Shown: positions 28,136-36,592 of the stretch, in pieces
How positions within the stretch are numbered: the first letter of the stretch is position 1
Layout: each line of letters begins with the position of its first letter
DNA from: an uncultured Eubacteriales bacterium
GTDB taxonomy: Bacteria > Bacillota > Clostridia > Christensenellales > Aristaeellaceae
NCBI GenBank assembly: GCA_902761755.1
Contig: CACWLP010000001.1
Location: 1-64,000 of the forward strand
Length of the DNA stretch: 64,000 nt
Direction of reading: 5' to 3'
Position numbers and translations under genes: made by a program
The notes under the pieces: model-generated
Database searches by the model: none
What the model saw: only the letters and a program-made list of their open reading frames with translations
Told to the model about the DNA's origin: nothing

Positions 28136-31100
28136 ATGCAGAAGAAGCGCTTTCGTGACATGGCAGGCCGGTTCTTCGGGAAAAAGTGGGTCCGGTGGCT
28201 GCTGGGCATCGCCGTGGTCGTCGTCGCGATCGTTCTTTTGGCGCGGCTTGGCGGAGACGCGGAGAATTTCTCCGCCAAGTATGAAGGCCAGGATCTGACT
28301 GCGGACGTGGAGGGCGTATCCCGGAGCGAGCTGACTTACGCCAAGTATCTCGCGCAGCCGCAGTATAAGGACGCGCAGGACGCCCATCCGGCGGAGCCCA
28401 TCGTGCTGCCGCTGGATCAGTTCGAGATCCTGCCCTCCGCCGGGGCCAAGGACAAGGACGAAAGCGAGATCGTCCGCATCGAAACCGAAGGCGGCGACAC
28501 CTTCCTGCGTACGGGCGACGGCTCCTTCCTGCAGTGGAAGGTGAGCGTGCCCGAATCCGGCTGGTATAACGTGCAGATCGACTACCGTGCCCTGAGCCCG
28601 GAAAACGGCGGACGCGGCGTGGACATTGAGCGCGCCCTGTATATCGACTACGGCCAGCCCTCCGTGGACGCGGACGGCCAGCCCGTCCTGGACGAAAACG
28701 GCCAGCCGGTGCTGAACCAGAAATCCCCCTTCAGCGGAGCGTCCGAGCTGACGTTCACGCTGCTGTGGCACGATCAGCCCTTTGAAAAGGAAGAGGACCG
28801 CTTCGACAACCAGGGCAACCAGCGCCGGGCCCGGCAGGAAGAGCTTTTCGACTGGCAGAAGGTCGCCTTCCGGGATCCCATGGGCTATGTGGCGGAGCCC
28901 TACCGCTTCTATTTTGAAGCGGGCAAAGAGCATACCGTCGCCCTGCGCGCCGTGAACGAGCCCATGGACATCCGCTCCATCGAGCTGACGGCGCCGCAGA
29001 AATTCAATACCTACGAGCAGTACGTGGCCCAGGTAAAGCAGGAATACCCGGAAAGCGAGCAGGCCGGCACCAGCGACCAGCTGTTGGCCGCCATCCAGGG
29101 CGAGGACGCCGTTCGGCGCTCCTCTCCCTCCCTTTATCCCCGCTACGACCGTTCTTCCTCCGCCACCGAGCCGTACGACGTGTACCACACGATCCTCAAC
29201 TATATCGGCGGCGATGCCTGGAACAACGCCGGCCAGTGGATCGAATGGCAGCTGAACGTGCCGGAAAGCGGCTGGTACGCCATCACCGTCAAGGCCCGCC
29301 AGAACCATCAGCGCGGCGCCATTTCCTGCCGTTCCCTGTACATCGACGGCCAAATCCCCTTCGGGGAGGTTTCCTCCATTTCCTTCAGCTATAACACCGC
29401 CTGGGAAATGCACACCCTCAGCGATCAGGAGGGAAACCCCTACCGCTTCTATCTGTCTGCCGGCGATCACACCATCCGCCTGGAGGCCACATTGGGCGAA
29501 ATGGGCACCATCCTGCAGAATATGGACGATTCCATCTACCGCCTGAACCAGATCTACCGCAAGATCCTGGTGCTCACCGGCGTCAATCCCGACCGTTTCC
29601 GCGATTATAACCTGGAACGCATCTACCCCGAAGTCATCCAGGGCATGGACCTGGAGAGCAAGCGCCTCTACAAGCTGGTGGACGACACCGTGGCCGTGAC
29701 CGGCCAGAAATCGGACCGCATCGCCGTGGCCCAGACCCTGGCCGTCCAGCTGGAAGGCTTCGTCAACCACACCGAGCGCATCACCCAGGCCTTCTCCAAT
29801 TTCAAGGACAACATCACCGCCCTGGGCACCTCCATGCAGAACATGTCCGAAACCAAATTGGACGTGGATCTGATCCTGGTGCACGGCGCCGATTACCAGG
29901 TGCCCAAGGTCAACGACGGGCTGGCCGCCGGCGCCGGAAACGAAGTCCGTTCCCTGGCCGCTTCCTATTCCGTGGATTATGACGCCCTGGGCAATAAATA
30001 CGAGGGCGGCGACGTGCTGGACGTGTGGATCACCACCGGCCGCGATCAGTCCACCATCTTAAAGACCCTGATCGACCAGGACTTCACCCCCAATTTCGGC
30101 GTGAAGGTCAACGTCAAGCTGGTGGTGGCGGATACGCTGCTCACCGCCGTGGTGGCGGGCAACGGCCCGGACGTGGTGCTGTCCGTGGGCTCCTGGTTCC
30201 CGGTGAACTACGCCCTGCGCCACGCCGTGGAGGATATGACCCAGTTCCAAGCCCTGGATTACGAATACAACGGGCATCAGGTGCACGTCAAGAGCTTTGA
30301 GGAGGCCACCGCGCCGGATATTTACGAGCGCAGCGCCCTGGCCCCGTTCCAGTACCGCGACGAGGTGGTGGATCCCACCCACGTGGGCATTTACGGCATC
30401 CCGGAAACGATGAACTTCCCCCTGGTGTTCTATCGCAAGGACGTGCTGGAAGAGCTGGGCATGGCCCCGGAGAGCTGGGATGACCTGAGCGACTGGCACG
30501 CGCTGGAAACCTGGCGCGGCCTGATCGAGCTGCTGCCCACCATCCAGGGCGAAAATATGACGGTGGGCGTGCCCTTCCCCAACATCAATTCCACGGATAC
30601 GTCCGTCCTGAATTCCATGATCTATCAGCAGGGCGGCTCCATCTACGACGAATACAATATCAAGACCATGATCGATACGGAAGAGGGCGTAGCGGCCTTT
30701 AAGCTCTACACCTCCCTGTACAACGATTACGGCCTGCCCACGATCTACGATTTCGTCAGCCGCTTCCGTACCGGCGAAATGCCCATCGGCGTCGCCGACT
30801 ACGGAACGTACAACAACCTCGCCGTTTCCGCCCCCGAAATCCGCGGCCTGTGGGATTTCACCTACTTCCCCGGCACCCTGCGCACCGCCGAGGACGGAAC
30901 GACCTACCTGGACAACACCGTGCATGCCGGCGGCACCTGCTCCATGATCATCAAGACCGACAATGATACGACCCGCCAGAACGCCTGGACGTTCGTCCAA
31001 TGGTGGACCGACGCCCAGACCCAGGTCAATTTCGGCCGGGAAATGGAATCCATCCTGGGCGCCTCCGCCCGCTATACCACGGCCAATAAGAAGGCCATGG

Positions 31101-31465
31101 TGCAGCTGGGCTGGAGCGACAAGCAGCTCAAGGTGCTGCAGGAGCAGATGGCCCACACCCGCGGCTTCCCGGAGATCGCCGGCGGCTACTCCACCACCCG
31201 CCACATGACCAACGCCATCCGCCGCGTCATCAACACCAAGGAAGACGCCCGTGAAACGCTTCTGACCTACTCCAAGACCATCAACGAGGAAATCAAGATC
31301 AAGCGTCAGGAATTCGGGCTGTCCACCAACGCGGAGGAGCTGCGGCAGATCCTGGCCGGCGCCGAGGCCGAATCCCCCGCGCCTCCCGCCGAGGAAACCG
31401 GCGGAGAGACGCCGGACGAAGCGCCGAACGATACACCGAACAAAACGCCCAATGAAAGCCAGTAA
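28136..31465 (+). CDS. Membrane-anchored extracellular solute-binding protein with large N-terminal extension
   Basis: About 1109 residues, over twice the usual solute-binding-protein size. A single hydrophobic segment (about residues 20-38, WLLGIAVVVVAIVLLARL) with basic residues before it acts as signal anchor; there is no lipobox. Residues about 75-470 contain two similar beta-rich modules, each with a WxxxVPESGWY signature (LQWKVSVPESGWYNVQ and IEWQLNVPESGWYAIT), which look like carbohydrate-binding domains. A helical linker (about 480-600) follows, then a family-1 sugar-binding protein domain (about 625-1075: DVWITTGRDQSTILKTLID, AVVAGNGPDVVLSVGSW, YGIPETMNFPLVFYRKDVLEELG). The tail is Pro/Glu-rich. 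First gene of the operon. The start is ATG 28136, 8 nt after GGGGAG. Confidence 0.85.
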   Translation: MQKKRFRDMAGRFFGKKWVRWLLGIAVVVVAIVLLARLGGDAENFSAKYEGQDLTADVEGVSRSELTYAKYLAQPQYKDAQDAHPAEPIVLPLDQFEILPSAGAKDKDESEIVRIETEGGDTFLRTGDGSFLQWKVSVPESGWYNVQIDYRALSPENGGRGVDIERALYIDYGQPSVDADGQPVLDENGQPVLNQKSPFSGASELTFTLLWHDQPFEKEEDRFDNQGNQRRARQEELFDWQKVAFRDPMGYVAEPYRFYFEAGKEHTVALRAVNEPMDIRSIELTAPQKFNTYEQYVAQVKQEYPESEQAGTSDQLLAAIQGEDAVRRSSPSLYPRYDRSSSATEPYDVYHTILNYIGGDAWNNAGQWIEWQLNVPESGWYAITVKARQNHQRGAISCRSLYIDGQIPFGEVSSISFSYNTAWEMHTLSDQEGNPYRFYLSAGDHTIRLEATLGEMGTILQNMDDSIYRLNQIYRKILVLTGVNPDRFRDYNLERIYPEVIQGMDLESKRLYKLVDDTVAVTGQKSDRIAVAQTLAVQLEGFVNHTERITQAFSNFKDNITALGTSMQNMSETKLDVDLILVHGADYQVPKVNDGLAAGAGNEVRSLAASYSVDYDALGNKYEGGDVLDVWITTGRDQSTILKTLIDQDFTPNFGVKVNVKLVVADTLLTAVVAGNGPDVVLSVGSWFPVNYALRHAVEDMTQFQALDYEYNGHQVHVKSFEEATAPDIYERSALAPFQYRDEVVDPTHVGIYGIPETMNFPLVFYRKDVLEELGMAPESWDDLSDWHALETWRGLIELLPTIQGENMTVGVPFPNINSTDTSVLNSMIYQQGGSIYDEYNIKTMIDTEEGVAAFKLYTSLYNDYGLPTIYDFVSRFRTGEMPIGVADYGTYNNLAVSAPEIRGLWDFTYFPGTLRTAEDGTTYLDNTVHAGGTCSMIIKTDNDTTRQNAWTFVQWWTDAQTQVNFGREMESILGASARYTTANKKAMVQLGWSDKQLKVLQEQMAHTRGFPEIAGGYSTTRHMTNAIRRVINTKEDARETLLTYSKTINEEIKIKRQEFGLSTNAEELRQILAGAEAESPAPPAEETGGETPDEAPNDTPNKTPNESQ

Positions 31466-31486
31466 GGGAGAAAGGAGGGAAACCGT

Positions 31487-32425
31487 ATGCAGTCTGTCAG
31501 AACAAGCTACTGGAGCATGAAAAAGGAAAAGTTCATGTACGGGCTCAGGAAAGCCGGCAAGATGAAGGTCTGCTATCTCTTCCTGCTGCCTTATGCCGTG
31601 CTGTTCTTTACCTTCCTCATCCTCCCGATCTGTACGTCCATTTACTACAGTTTCACCTACTACAACATTCTGGAAGCGCCCCGGTTCATCGGCTTCCAGA
31701 ACTACATCAACCTGGTGCTGCAGGATGAGGTGTTCCTCACCGCCATCAAGAACACCTTCGTGATCGCCGTGGTCACGGGCCCCATCGGGTACATCCTCTC
31801 CTTCCTGTTCGCCTGGTTCATCAACGAGCTGCCCCGCTGGCTGCGCACCGTCGCCGTGGTGGTGTTCTACGCCCCGTCCATTGCCGGCGGCGCGTACACC
31901 GTGTTCGCGATCCTCTTCCAGGGCGACAGCTACGGCTGGCTGAACTCCATCCTGCTGCAGTTCGGCTTCATCGACGCCCCCATCCTGTTCCTGCTGGATC
32001 CGCGGTACATCATGACCGTCATCATCATCGTTACCCTGTGGATGAGCATGGGCACCGGCTTCCTTTCCTTCGTGGCCGGCCTCAAGGGCGTGGATCCCAG
32101 CCTGTACGAAGCCGGCTATGTGGACGGCATCCGCAACCGCTGGCAGGAATTGTACTTCATCACCCTGCCGCAGATGAAGCCCATGCTGCTCTTCGGCGCG
32201 GTGATGAGCATCACCTCCGCATTCAACGTATCCGACGTGCCCCGGGCCCTGGCCGGCTATCCCAGCACGGACTACGCGGCCCGCACCATCGTGACCCATC
32301 TGTTCGACTACGGCTTCTCCCGGTTTGAGATGGGCTACGCGTCGGCCATCGCCGTGGTGCTGTTCCTGGCGATGATCCTGTGCAACAAAGCCATTCAGGC
32401 GATGCTGAGGAAGGTGGGCACATGA
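31487..32425 (+). CDS. Sugar ABC transporter permease (MalF/UgpA-like), pair 1
   Basis: 312 residues with six membrane helices and the permease EAA loop (LYEAGYVDGIRNRWQELYFITLPQMKPML), which docks onto the ATPase. N-terminal basic stretch, then FLLPYAVLFFTFLILPICTSIYYSFTYYN, typical of carbohydrate-family-1 permeases. It forms a heterodimer with the following permease. No ATPase gene is in the operon, so a shared MsmX-type ATPase is expected. It starts 21 nt after the solute-binding protein, with AAGGAGG. The stop overlaps the next ATG (ATGA). Confidence 0.93.
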   Translation: MQSVRTSYWSMKKEKFMYGLRKAGKMKVCYLFLLPYAVLFFTFLILPICTSIYYSFTYYNILEAPRFIGFQNYINLVLQDEVFLTAIKNTFVIAVVTGPIGYILSFLFAWFINELPRWLRTVAVVVFYAPSIAGGAYTVFAILFQGDSYGWLNSILLQFGFIDAPILFLLDPRYIMTVIIIVTLWMSMGTGFLSFVAGLKGVDPSLYEAGYVDGIRNRWQELYFITLPQMKPMLLFGAVMSITSAFNVSDVPRALAGYPSTDYAARTIVTHLFDYGFSRFEMGYASAIAVVLFLAMILCNKAIQAMLRKVGT

Positions 32426-34221
32426 GCAAGAAGCAGATCGTAAAATTCGTACAGCCCAAAACCAGCAGCCGCACGGAGCAGCTGCGCTTCCTGGCGCAGC
32501 TGCGGGGCGAGATCGAGGAAGAAAAGCCGAAGCTCAATGTGAAGCGCTTCCTGCTGATCTCCGCCATCGTGATTGCGATCCTGGCGGGCGGGCTGCTTTT
32601 CACCTCCGCAAAAATCAACCAGATCAACCGGCATAACGAGGACGTCATCGCCGCCCAGCGCCTGGCGCAGCAGAATGCGGAGGCAGGCCTCGCCGCGGCG
32701 CCCGACGAAAACGCGCCCACGGAAGCCGCCACGATTACGGAGGCTGCCACCGTTACGGAAGCCGCCGCTGTTACACAGGCCGCTACCGTTACCGAAACCG
32801 CTACGGTTACGGATGCCGCCGCTGTTGCGGAAACCGCTACCGTTACGGAAGCCGCTGCTGTTACAGAGGCTGCTACCATGACGGAAGCCGCCTCGATCAC
32901 AGAAGGCGCGGCGCTGACAGCCACAGAACGCGCGGCGGCCGGAAGCACCGCCGCGGCGGAGAAAACCCCGGAAAGCAAACGGGCGCGGACGTTTGAAATC
33001 ATCCGCATCGTGTTCCTGATGCTGCTCATCGCCTGCGCCATCGCCTTCTATGCCGTGATGAAGCGCCGCCCCGCGGAAGAACGCACCAAAAAACAGGTTT
33101 CCACGATGTGCGTCATCCTGGCGGTGCTGCTGGCGGGCGTGGTCGTCTTCGGCATCCTGGCGGACAGCAGCGAGCCCAAAACCGCCGCCGTTGAAACAGC
33201 GGCCGCAGACACCGGCGAAGAAACCGCCGAAGAGGGCGAAGGCGCCGCCGCGCGCACCGTGGACACGAGCAATCAGATCGACACCAGCATCGCCACCTGG
33301 AACCTGGTGCACTTCCTGCTCATCGTGCTGCTGGTCTGCTACGGGATATTCATGCTGGTCAAGCTGGCGCATCCCAAGCGCCGCAAGCCAAACCGCAGCT
33401 TCTGGGGCGATTTCGGCATCTACTTCATGATGGCGGTCTTCGCCGTGGCGATGGCTTTCCCGCTGGTGTTCAACATCGCCGCGTCCCTCAAGCCCCTGGA
33501 CGAGCTGTTCCGCTTCCCGCCCAAGGTGTTCGCCCAGCATCCCACGCTGGATAACTTCTCGGATTTGTTCGTCACCATGGGCCAGAGCTACGTGCCCTTC
33601 TCCCGTTACCTGACCAACACGGTGCTGATCACCTTCGTGGGCACCTTCGGCCACGTGATCATCGCTTCGATGGCCGCCTTCGTCCTGGCGAAGTATGATT
33701 TCCCGGGCGGGCGCACCTTCTTCTCCATCGTGGTGACGGCCCTGATGTTCTCCGGATACGTGACGGGCATCCCGAACTACGTGATCATGAGCCGTCTGGG
33801 CTTCATCGACACCTACTGGGCCATCATCCTGCCGGCCTTCGCGGCGCCCATCGGCCTGTTCCTGATGAAGCAGTTCATGGAGAGCCTGCCCACGGCGCTG
33901 ATCGAAGCCGCCCATCTGGACGGCGCCGGCGAGTTCCGCATCTTCTGGAGCATCGTGATGCCCAACGTCAAGCCCGCCTGGCTGACGATCATCATTTTCT
34001 CCGTGCAGAGCCTGTGGAACAATAGCGCGTCCATCGTTATCTACACCGAAAAGAACAAGACCCTGGTCTACGCCCTGCAGCAGATCCAGGGAGGCAACGT
34101 CGCCCGTACCGGTCAGGCCGCCGCGGTATCGGTCATCGTCATGATCGTTCCCGTGCTCATTTTCATCCTGTCTCAGAGCCGGATCCTGGAAACCATGGCA
34201 AGCTCCGGCCTGAAAGACTGA
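32422..34221 (+). CDS. Sugar ABC transporter permease (MalG-like) with about 320-residue N-terminal extension
   Basis: 599 residues, about double the family length. The permease core is residues about 330-599, with six helices and the EAA loop LIEAAHLDGAGEFRIFWSIVMPNVKPAW. Before it lie a first membrane helix (about 43-61), a Thr/Glu/Ala hexapeptide repeat block (100-168, TVTEAA type, about 11 copies), two helices (about 192-212 and 229-247), an acidic Ala/Glu linker (about 250-285) and another helix (about 294-314). By alternating topology the repeat block should face the exterior, but this is inference. The reading frame is continuous and the ATG overlaps the previous stop, so this is not a sequencing artefact of fused frames. 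Partner of the upstream permease. Confidence 0.88.
   Translation: MSKKQIVKFVQPKTSSRTEQLRFLAQLRGEIEEEKPKLNVKRFLLISAIVIAILAGGLLFTSAKINQINRHNEDVIAAQRLAQQNAEAGLAAAPDENAPTEAATITEAATVTEAAAVTQAATVTETATVTDAAAVAETATVTEAAAVTEAATMTEAASITEGAALTATERAAAGSTAAAEKTPESKRARTFEIIRIVFLMLLIACAIAFYAVMKRRPAEERTKKQVSTMCVILAVLLAGVVVFGILADSSEPKTAAVETAAADTGEETAEEGEGAAARTVDTSNQIDTSIATWNLVHFLLIVLLVCYGIFMLVKLAHPKRRKPNRSFWGDFGIYFMMAVFAVAMAFPLVFNIAASLKPLDELFRFPPKVFAQHPTLDNFSDLFVTMGQSYVPFSRYLTNTVLITFVGTFGHVIIASMAAFVLAKYDFPGGRTFFSIVVTALMFSGYVTGIPNYVIMSRLGFIDTYWAIILPAFAAPIGLFLMKQFMESLPTALIEAAHLDGAGEFRIFWSIVMPNVKPAWLTIIIFSVQSLWNNSASIVIYTEKNKTLVYALQQIQGGNVARTGQAAAVSVIVMIVPVLIFILSQSRILETMASSGLKD
32719..32925 (+). repeat. Hexapeptide-coding tandem repeat (about 11 copies) in the permease gene
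   Basis: 18-bp units of consensus GCYRCYGTTACGGAAGCC encode A-(A/T)-V-T-E-A variants (TEAATI, TEAATV, TEAAAV, TQAATV, TETATV, TDAAAV, AETATV...). The array looks like slippage-generated expansion with later point changes. Related motif copies occur in ThiT. Confidence 0.85.
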
Positions 34222-34258
34222 CCCGTTTGCGAATCATGAAGACAGGAGGGAAACGAAC

Positions 34259-35920
34259 GTGAAAAAAATGAGAAGGCTGCTGGCAATCCTCGCCGTGCTG
34301 ACCATCCTCGCGCCCATGACCGTGGCGTACGCGGCGGAAGACGGCTATTCCAGCACCTATACCTATAACTACGATTACTGGAGCGAGCTGCGGGAAAGCC
34401 CGGACGCTTACCGCGTCACCGACGTGATTTACAGCTCCTCCCTGGCGCTGGAAAAGGCCATGCGCTCGCCCAAATCCCTGTTCGTCCGGGATCAGGATCT
34501 GTACATCGTGGATACCGGCAACAACCGCATCCTGCAGCTCACCCGGATCGGCACCCGGTTTGACCTGGTGCGCGTGATCGACCAGGTGACCGTCGGCGCG
34601 GACAAGCTGGAGGAATTCATGGCGGCCAGCGACCTGATGAAGAACGAGGACGGCACCTACCTGACCGACGACGACGGCAGCTATTACCTCAAGCCGCCCA
34701 TCGGCAGCGCGGCGGAAAAAGGCCCCATGGTGCTGACCAGCGAAAACGTAACCTACTTCAACAACCCCAACGACGTGTCGGTGGACCCGGACGGAAAAAT
34801 CTACGTGGCCGACCGGGATAACAACCGCGTCATCGTGATGAACAAGGATCTGGAATTCGTTCAGCTGTTCACCAAGCCCAGCGATTCCACCTTCGATCAG
34901 AACCAGGCCTTCCTGCCCAACAAGCTGGTGGTGGACACCTCCGGGCGCGTGTTCGTCCTGGCGAACAATATCAACAAGGGCCTGGTCAAGTTTGAAGCGG
35001 ACGGCACCTTCACCGGCTTCATCGGCGCCAATCCCGTTACCTACAACCTCTGGGATTACATCTGGAAAACCTACTTTATGACCAAGGAGCAGCGCTCCCA
35101 GCAGGCGGCCTTCGTGCCCACCGAATATCAGAACATTTACATCGACAAGGAAGGCTTCATCTACGCGACGAACACCTCCTTCAGCGAATACGACCTGCTG
35201 TGGGACAACGCCAAGCCCATCCGCCGCATCAACGCGGTGGGCCAGGATATCCTGGTCAAAAACGACCGGTATCCCCCCATCGGCGATCTGGAATGGGTGG
35301 AACAGTCCTCCGACCACGGGCCCTCGAAGTTCTACGACATCACCGTGCTGGACAACGACATGTACATGGCCATCGACCAGACCCGCGGCCGCGTGTTCGG
35401 CTACGATCCCCAGGGCATCATGCTCTGGTCCTTCGGCACCACCGGCGTCAACGCCGAAGGCGTCTTTACCCGCGCCAATTCCATCGAGCATATGGGCACG
35501 GACCTGCTGGTACTGGACGAGCTGGACTGCAGCGTGACGGTATTCGCCCCCACGGAATACGGCAATCTGATCTACCAGGCGTCCGAGCAGTACCTGCGGG
35601 GGGATTACGACGGCTCCGCCGAAACGTGGGAAAAGGTGCTGCAGCTCAACGCGAACTACAACCTGGCGTTCATCGGCATCGGCCGCTCCAAGATGCGCGC
35701 CGAGGAATACGAGGAGGCCATGGCCCTGTTCAAGATGGCCCACGACCGGGACAATTACGGCCGGGCGTTCCGCTACTACCGGAAGATCTGGGTGGAAAAG
35801 AACATCCTGTGGGTCGTGCTGATCATCGCGGTGCTGGTGGTATTCTCCTTCGTCCGGAAGACGATCCGAAAAGTAAAATGGGAGGTGGCAGCGTATGAGC
35901 ATAACAAAGTCGTTAAATGA
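34259..35920 (+). CDS. Exported NHL-repeat protein with C-terminal membrane anchor
   Basis: 553 residues. GTG start 8 nt after GGAGGG. The N-terminal signal peptide ends at MTVAYAA. The mature part has NHL/beta-propeller repeats: SPKSLFVRDQDLYIVDTGNNRILQL, NNPNDVSVDPDGKIYVADRDNNRVIVMN, LPNKLVVDTSGRVFVLANN and later degenerate blades (to about residue 430). A TPR-like pair follows (YLRGDYDGSAETWEKVLQLNANYNLAFIGIGRSKM in pieces), then one transmembrane helix (ILWVVLIIAVLVVFSFV, about 522-538) and a short basic cytoplasmic tail. It is probably a surface scaffold or binding protein partnering the ABC components. It overlaps the next gene by 26 nt. Confidence 0.8.
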   Translation: MKKMRRLLAILAVLTILAPMTVAYAAEDGYSSTYTYNYDYWSELRESPDAYRVTDVIYSSSLALEKAMRSPKSLFVRDQDLYIVDTGNNRILQLTRIGTRFDLVRVIDQVTVGADKLEEFMAASDLMKNEDGTYLTDDDGSYYLKPPIGSAAEKGPMVLTSENVTYFNNPNDVSVDPDGKIYVADRDNNRVIVMNKDLEFVQLFTKPSDSTFDQNQAFLPNKLVVDTSGRVFVLANNINKGLVKFEADGTFTGFIGANPVTYNLWDYIWKTYFMTKEQRSQQAAFVPTEYQNIYIDKEGFIYATNTSFSEYDLLWDNAKPIRRINAVGQDILVKNDRYPPIGDLEWVEQSSDHGPSKFYDITVLDNDMYMAIDQTRGRVFGYDPQGIMLWSFGTTGVNAEGVFTRANSIEHMGTDLLVLDELDCSVTVFAPTEYGNLIYQASEQYLRGDYDGSAETWEKVLQLNANYNLAFIGIGRSKMRAEEYEEAMALFKMAHDRDNYGRAFRYYRKIWVEKNILWVVLIIAVLVVFSFVRKTIRKVKWEVAAYEHNKVVK

Positions 35921-36578
35921 CGCCGTTGCCCGCAGGGAACATCCGCGTCTGCGCCGCTATAAAGAGACGCTTTTATACGCCAAGTACGTGATCTTCCATC
36001 CCTTTGACGGGTTCTGGGATCTGGTGCATGAAAAGCGGGGCTCCCTGGCGGCGGCGCACACCTTCGTGCTGCTGTTCCTGCTGACCTACGTGCTCAAGCT
36101 CATGTACACCAGCTTCCAGTTCATCACCACGGCGATCCAGTACATCAATATCTACGAGCGCTGGGCGTCGCTGCTGCTGCCCTTCCTGGTCCTGTGCCTG
36201 GCAAACTGGAGCCTTTCCACTTTGTTCGACGGCAAGGGCCGCTTCAAGGACATCTACATGGCCATGAGCTACGCGCTGGTGCCCTACATCATCATTCAGC
36301 TGCCGCTGATCCTGATCAGCAACGTGCTGGCGTTCGACGAGGGCGCCTTCTACACGGTGCTGATGAGCATTTCGGAACTCTGGTGCCTCTTCCTGGCCTT
36401 CGTGGGCCTGATGGAGGTGCATGATTTCGGCCCGGGAAAAACGCTCGTTTCCATCGTGGCCACGGTGTTCGGCGCCATGGTGATTCTGTTCCTGCTGCTG
36501 GTATTCTTCAGCCTTCTCAGCGATGCATTCGGCTATTTCACTTCAATGTATCGTGAGATCGTGTTCCGGCTCAGTTGA
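35895..36578 (+). CDS. Yip1-domain membrane protein
   Basis: 227 residues with five membrane helices (about 52-72, 90-112, 123-148, 152-172 and 190-212) and the Yip1 pattern: N-terminal FHPFDGFWDLVHEKRGS, the first helix, then LANWSLSTLFDGKGRFKDIYMAMSYALVP. Yip1-like proteins recur beside NHL and DUF5696 genes in Firmicute sugar operons, as far as I recall; their role is unknown. The ATG follows GGGAGGTGG. It overlaps the preceding gene. Confidence 0.82.
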   Translation: MSITKSLNDAVARREHPRLRRYKETLLYAKYVIFHPFDGFWDLVHEKRGSLAAAHTFVLLFLLTYVLKLMYTSFQFITTAIQYINIYERWASLLLPFLVLCLANWSLSTLFDGKGRFKDIYMAMSYALVPYIIIQLPLILISNVLAFDEGAFYTVLMSISELWCLFLAFVGLMEVHDFGPGKTLVSIVATVFGAMVILFLLLVFFSLLSDAFGYFTSMYREIVFRLS

Positions 36579-36592
36579 GGAGGTGGCGTAAA

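Noticed and set aside
32719-32925. Repeat array as a CRISPR or recombination site
   Set aside because: Units are 18 bp, in frame, without spacers, and encode a continuous hexapeptide; it is a coding tandem repeat.
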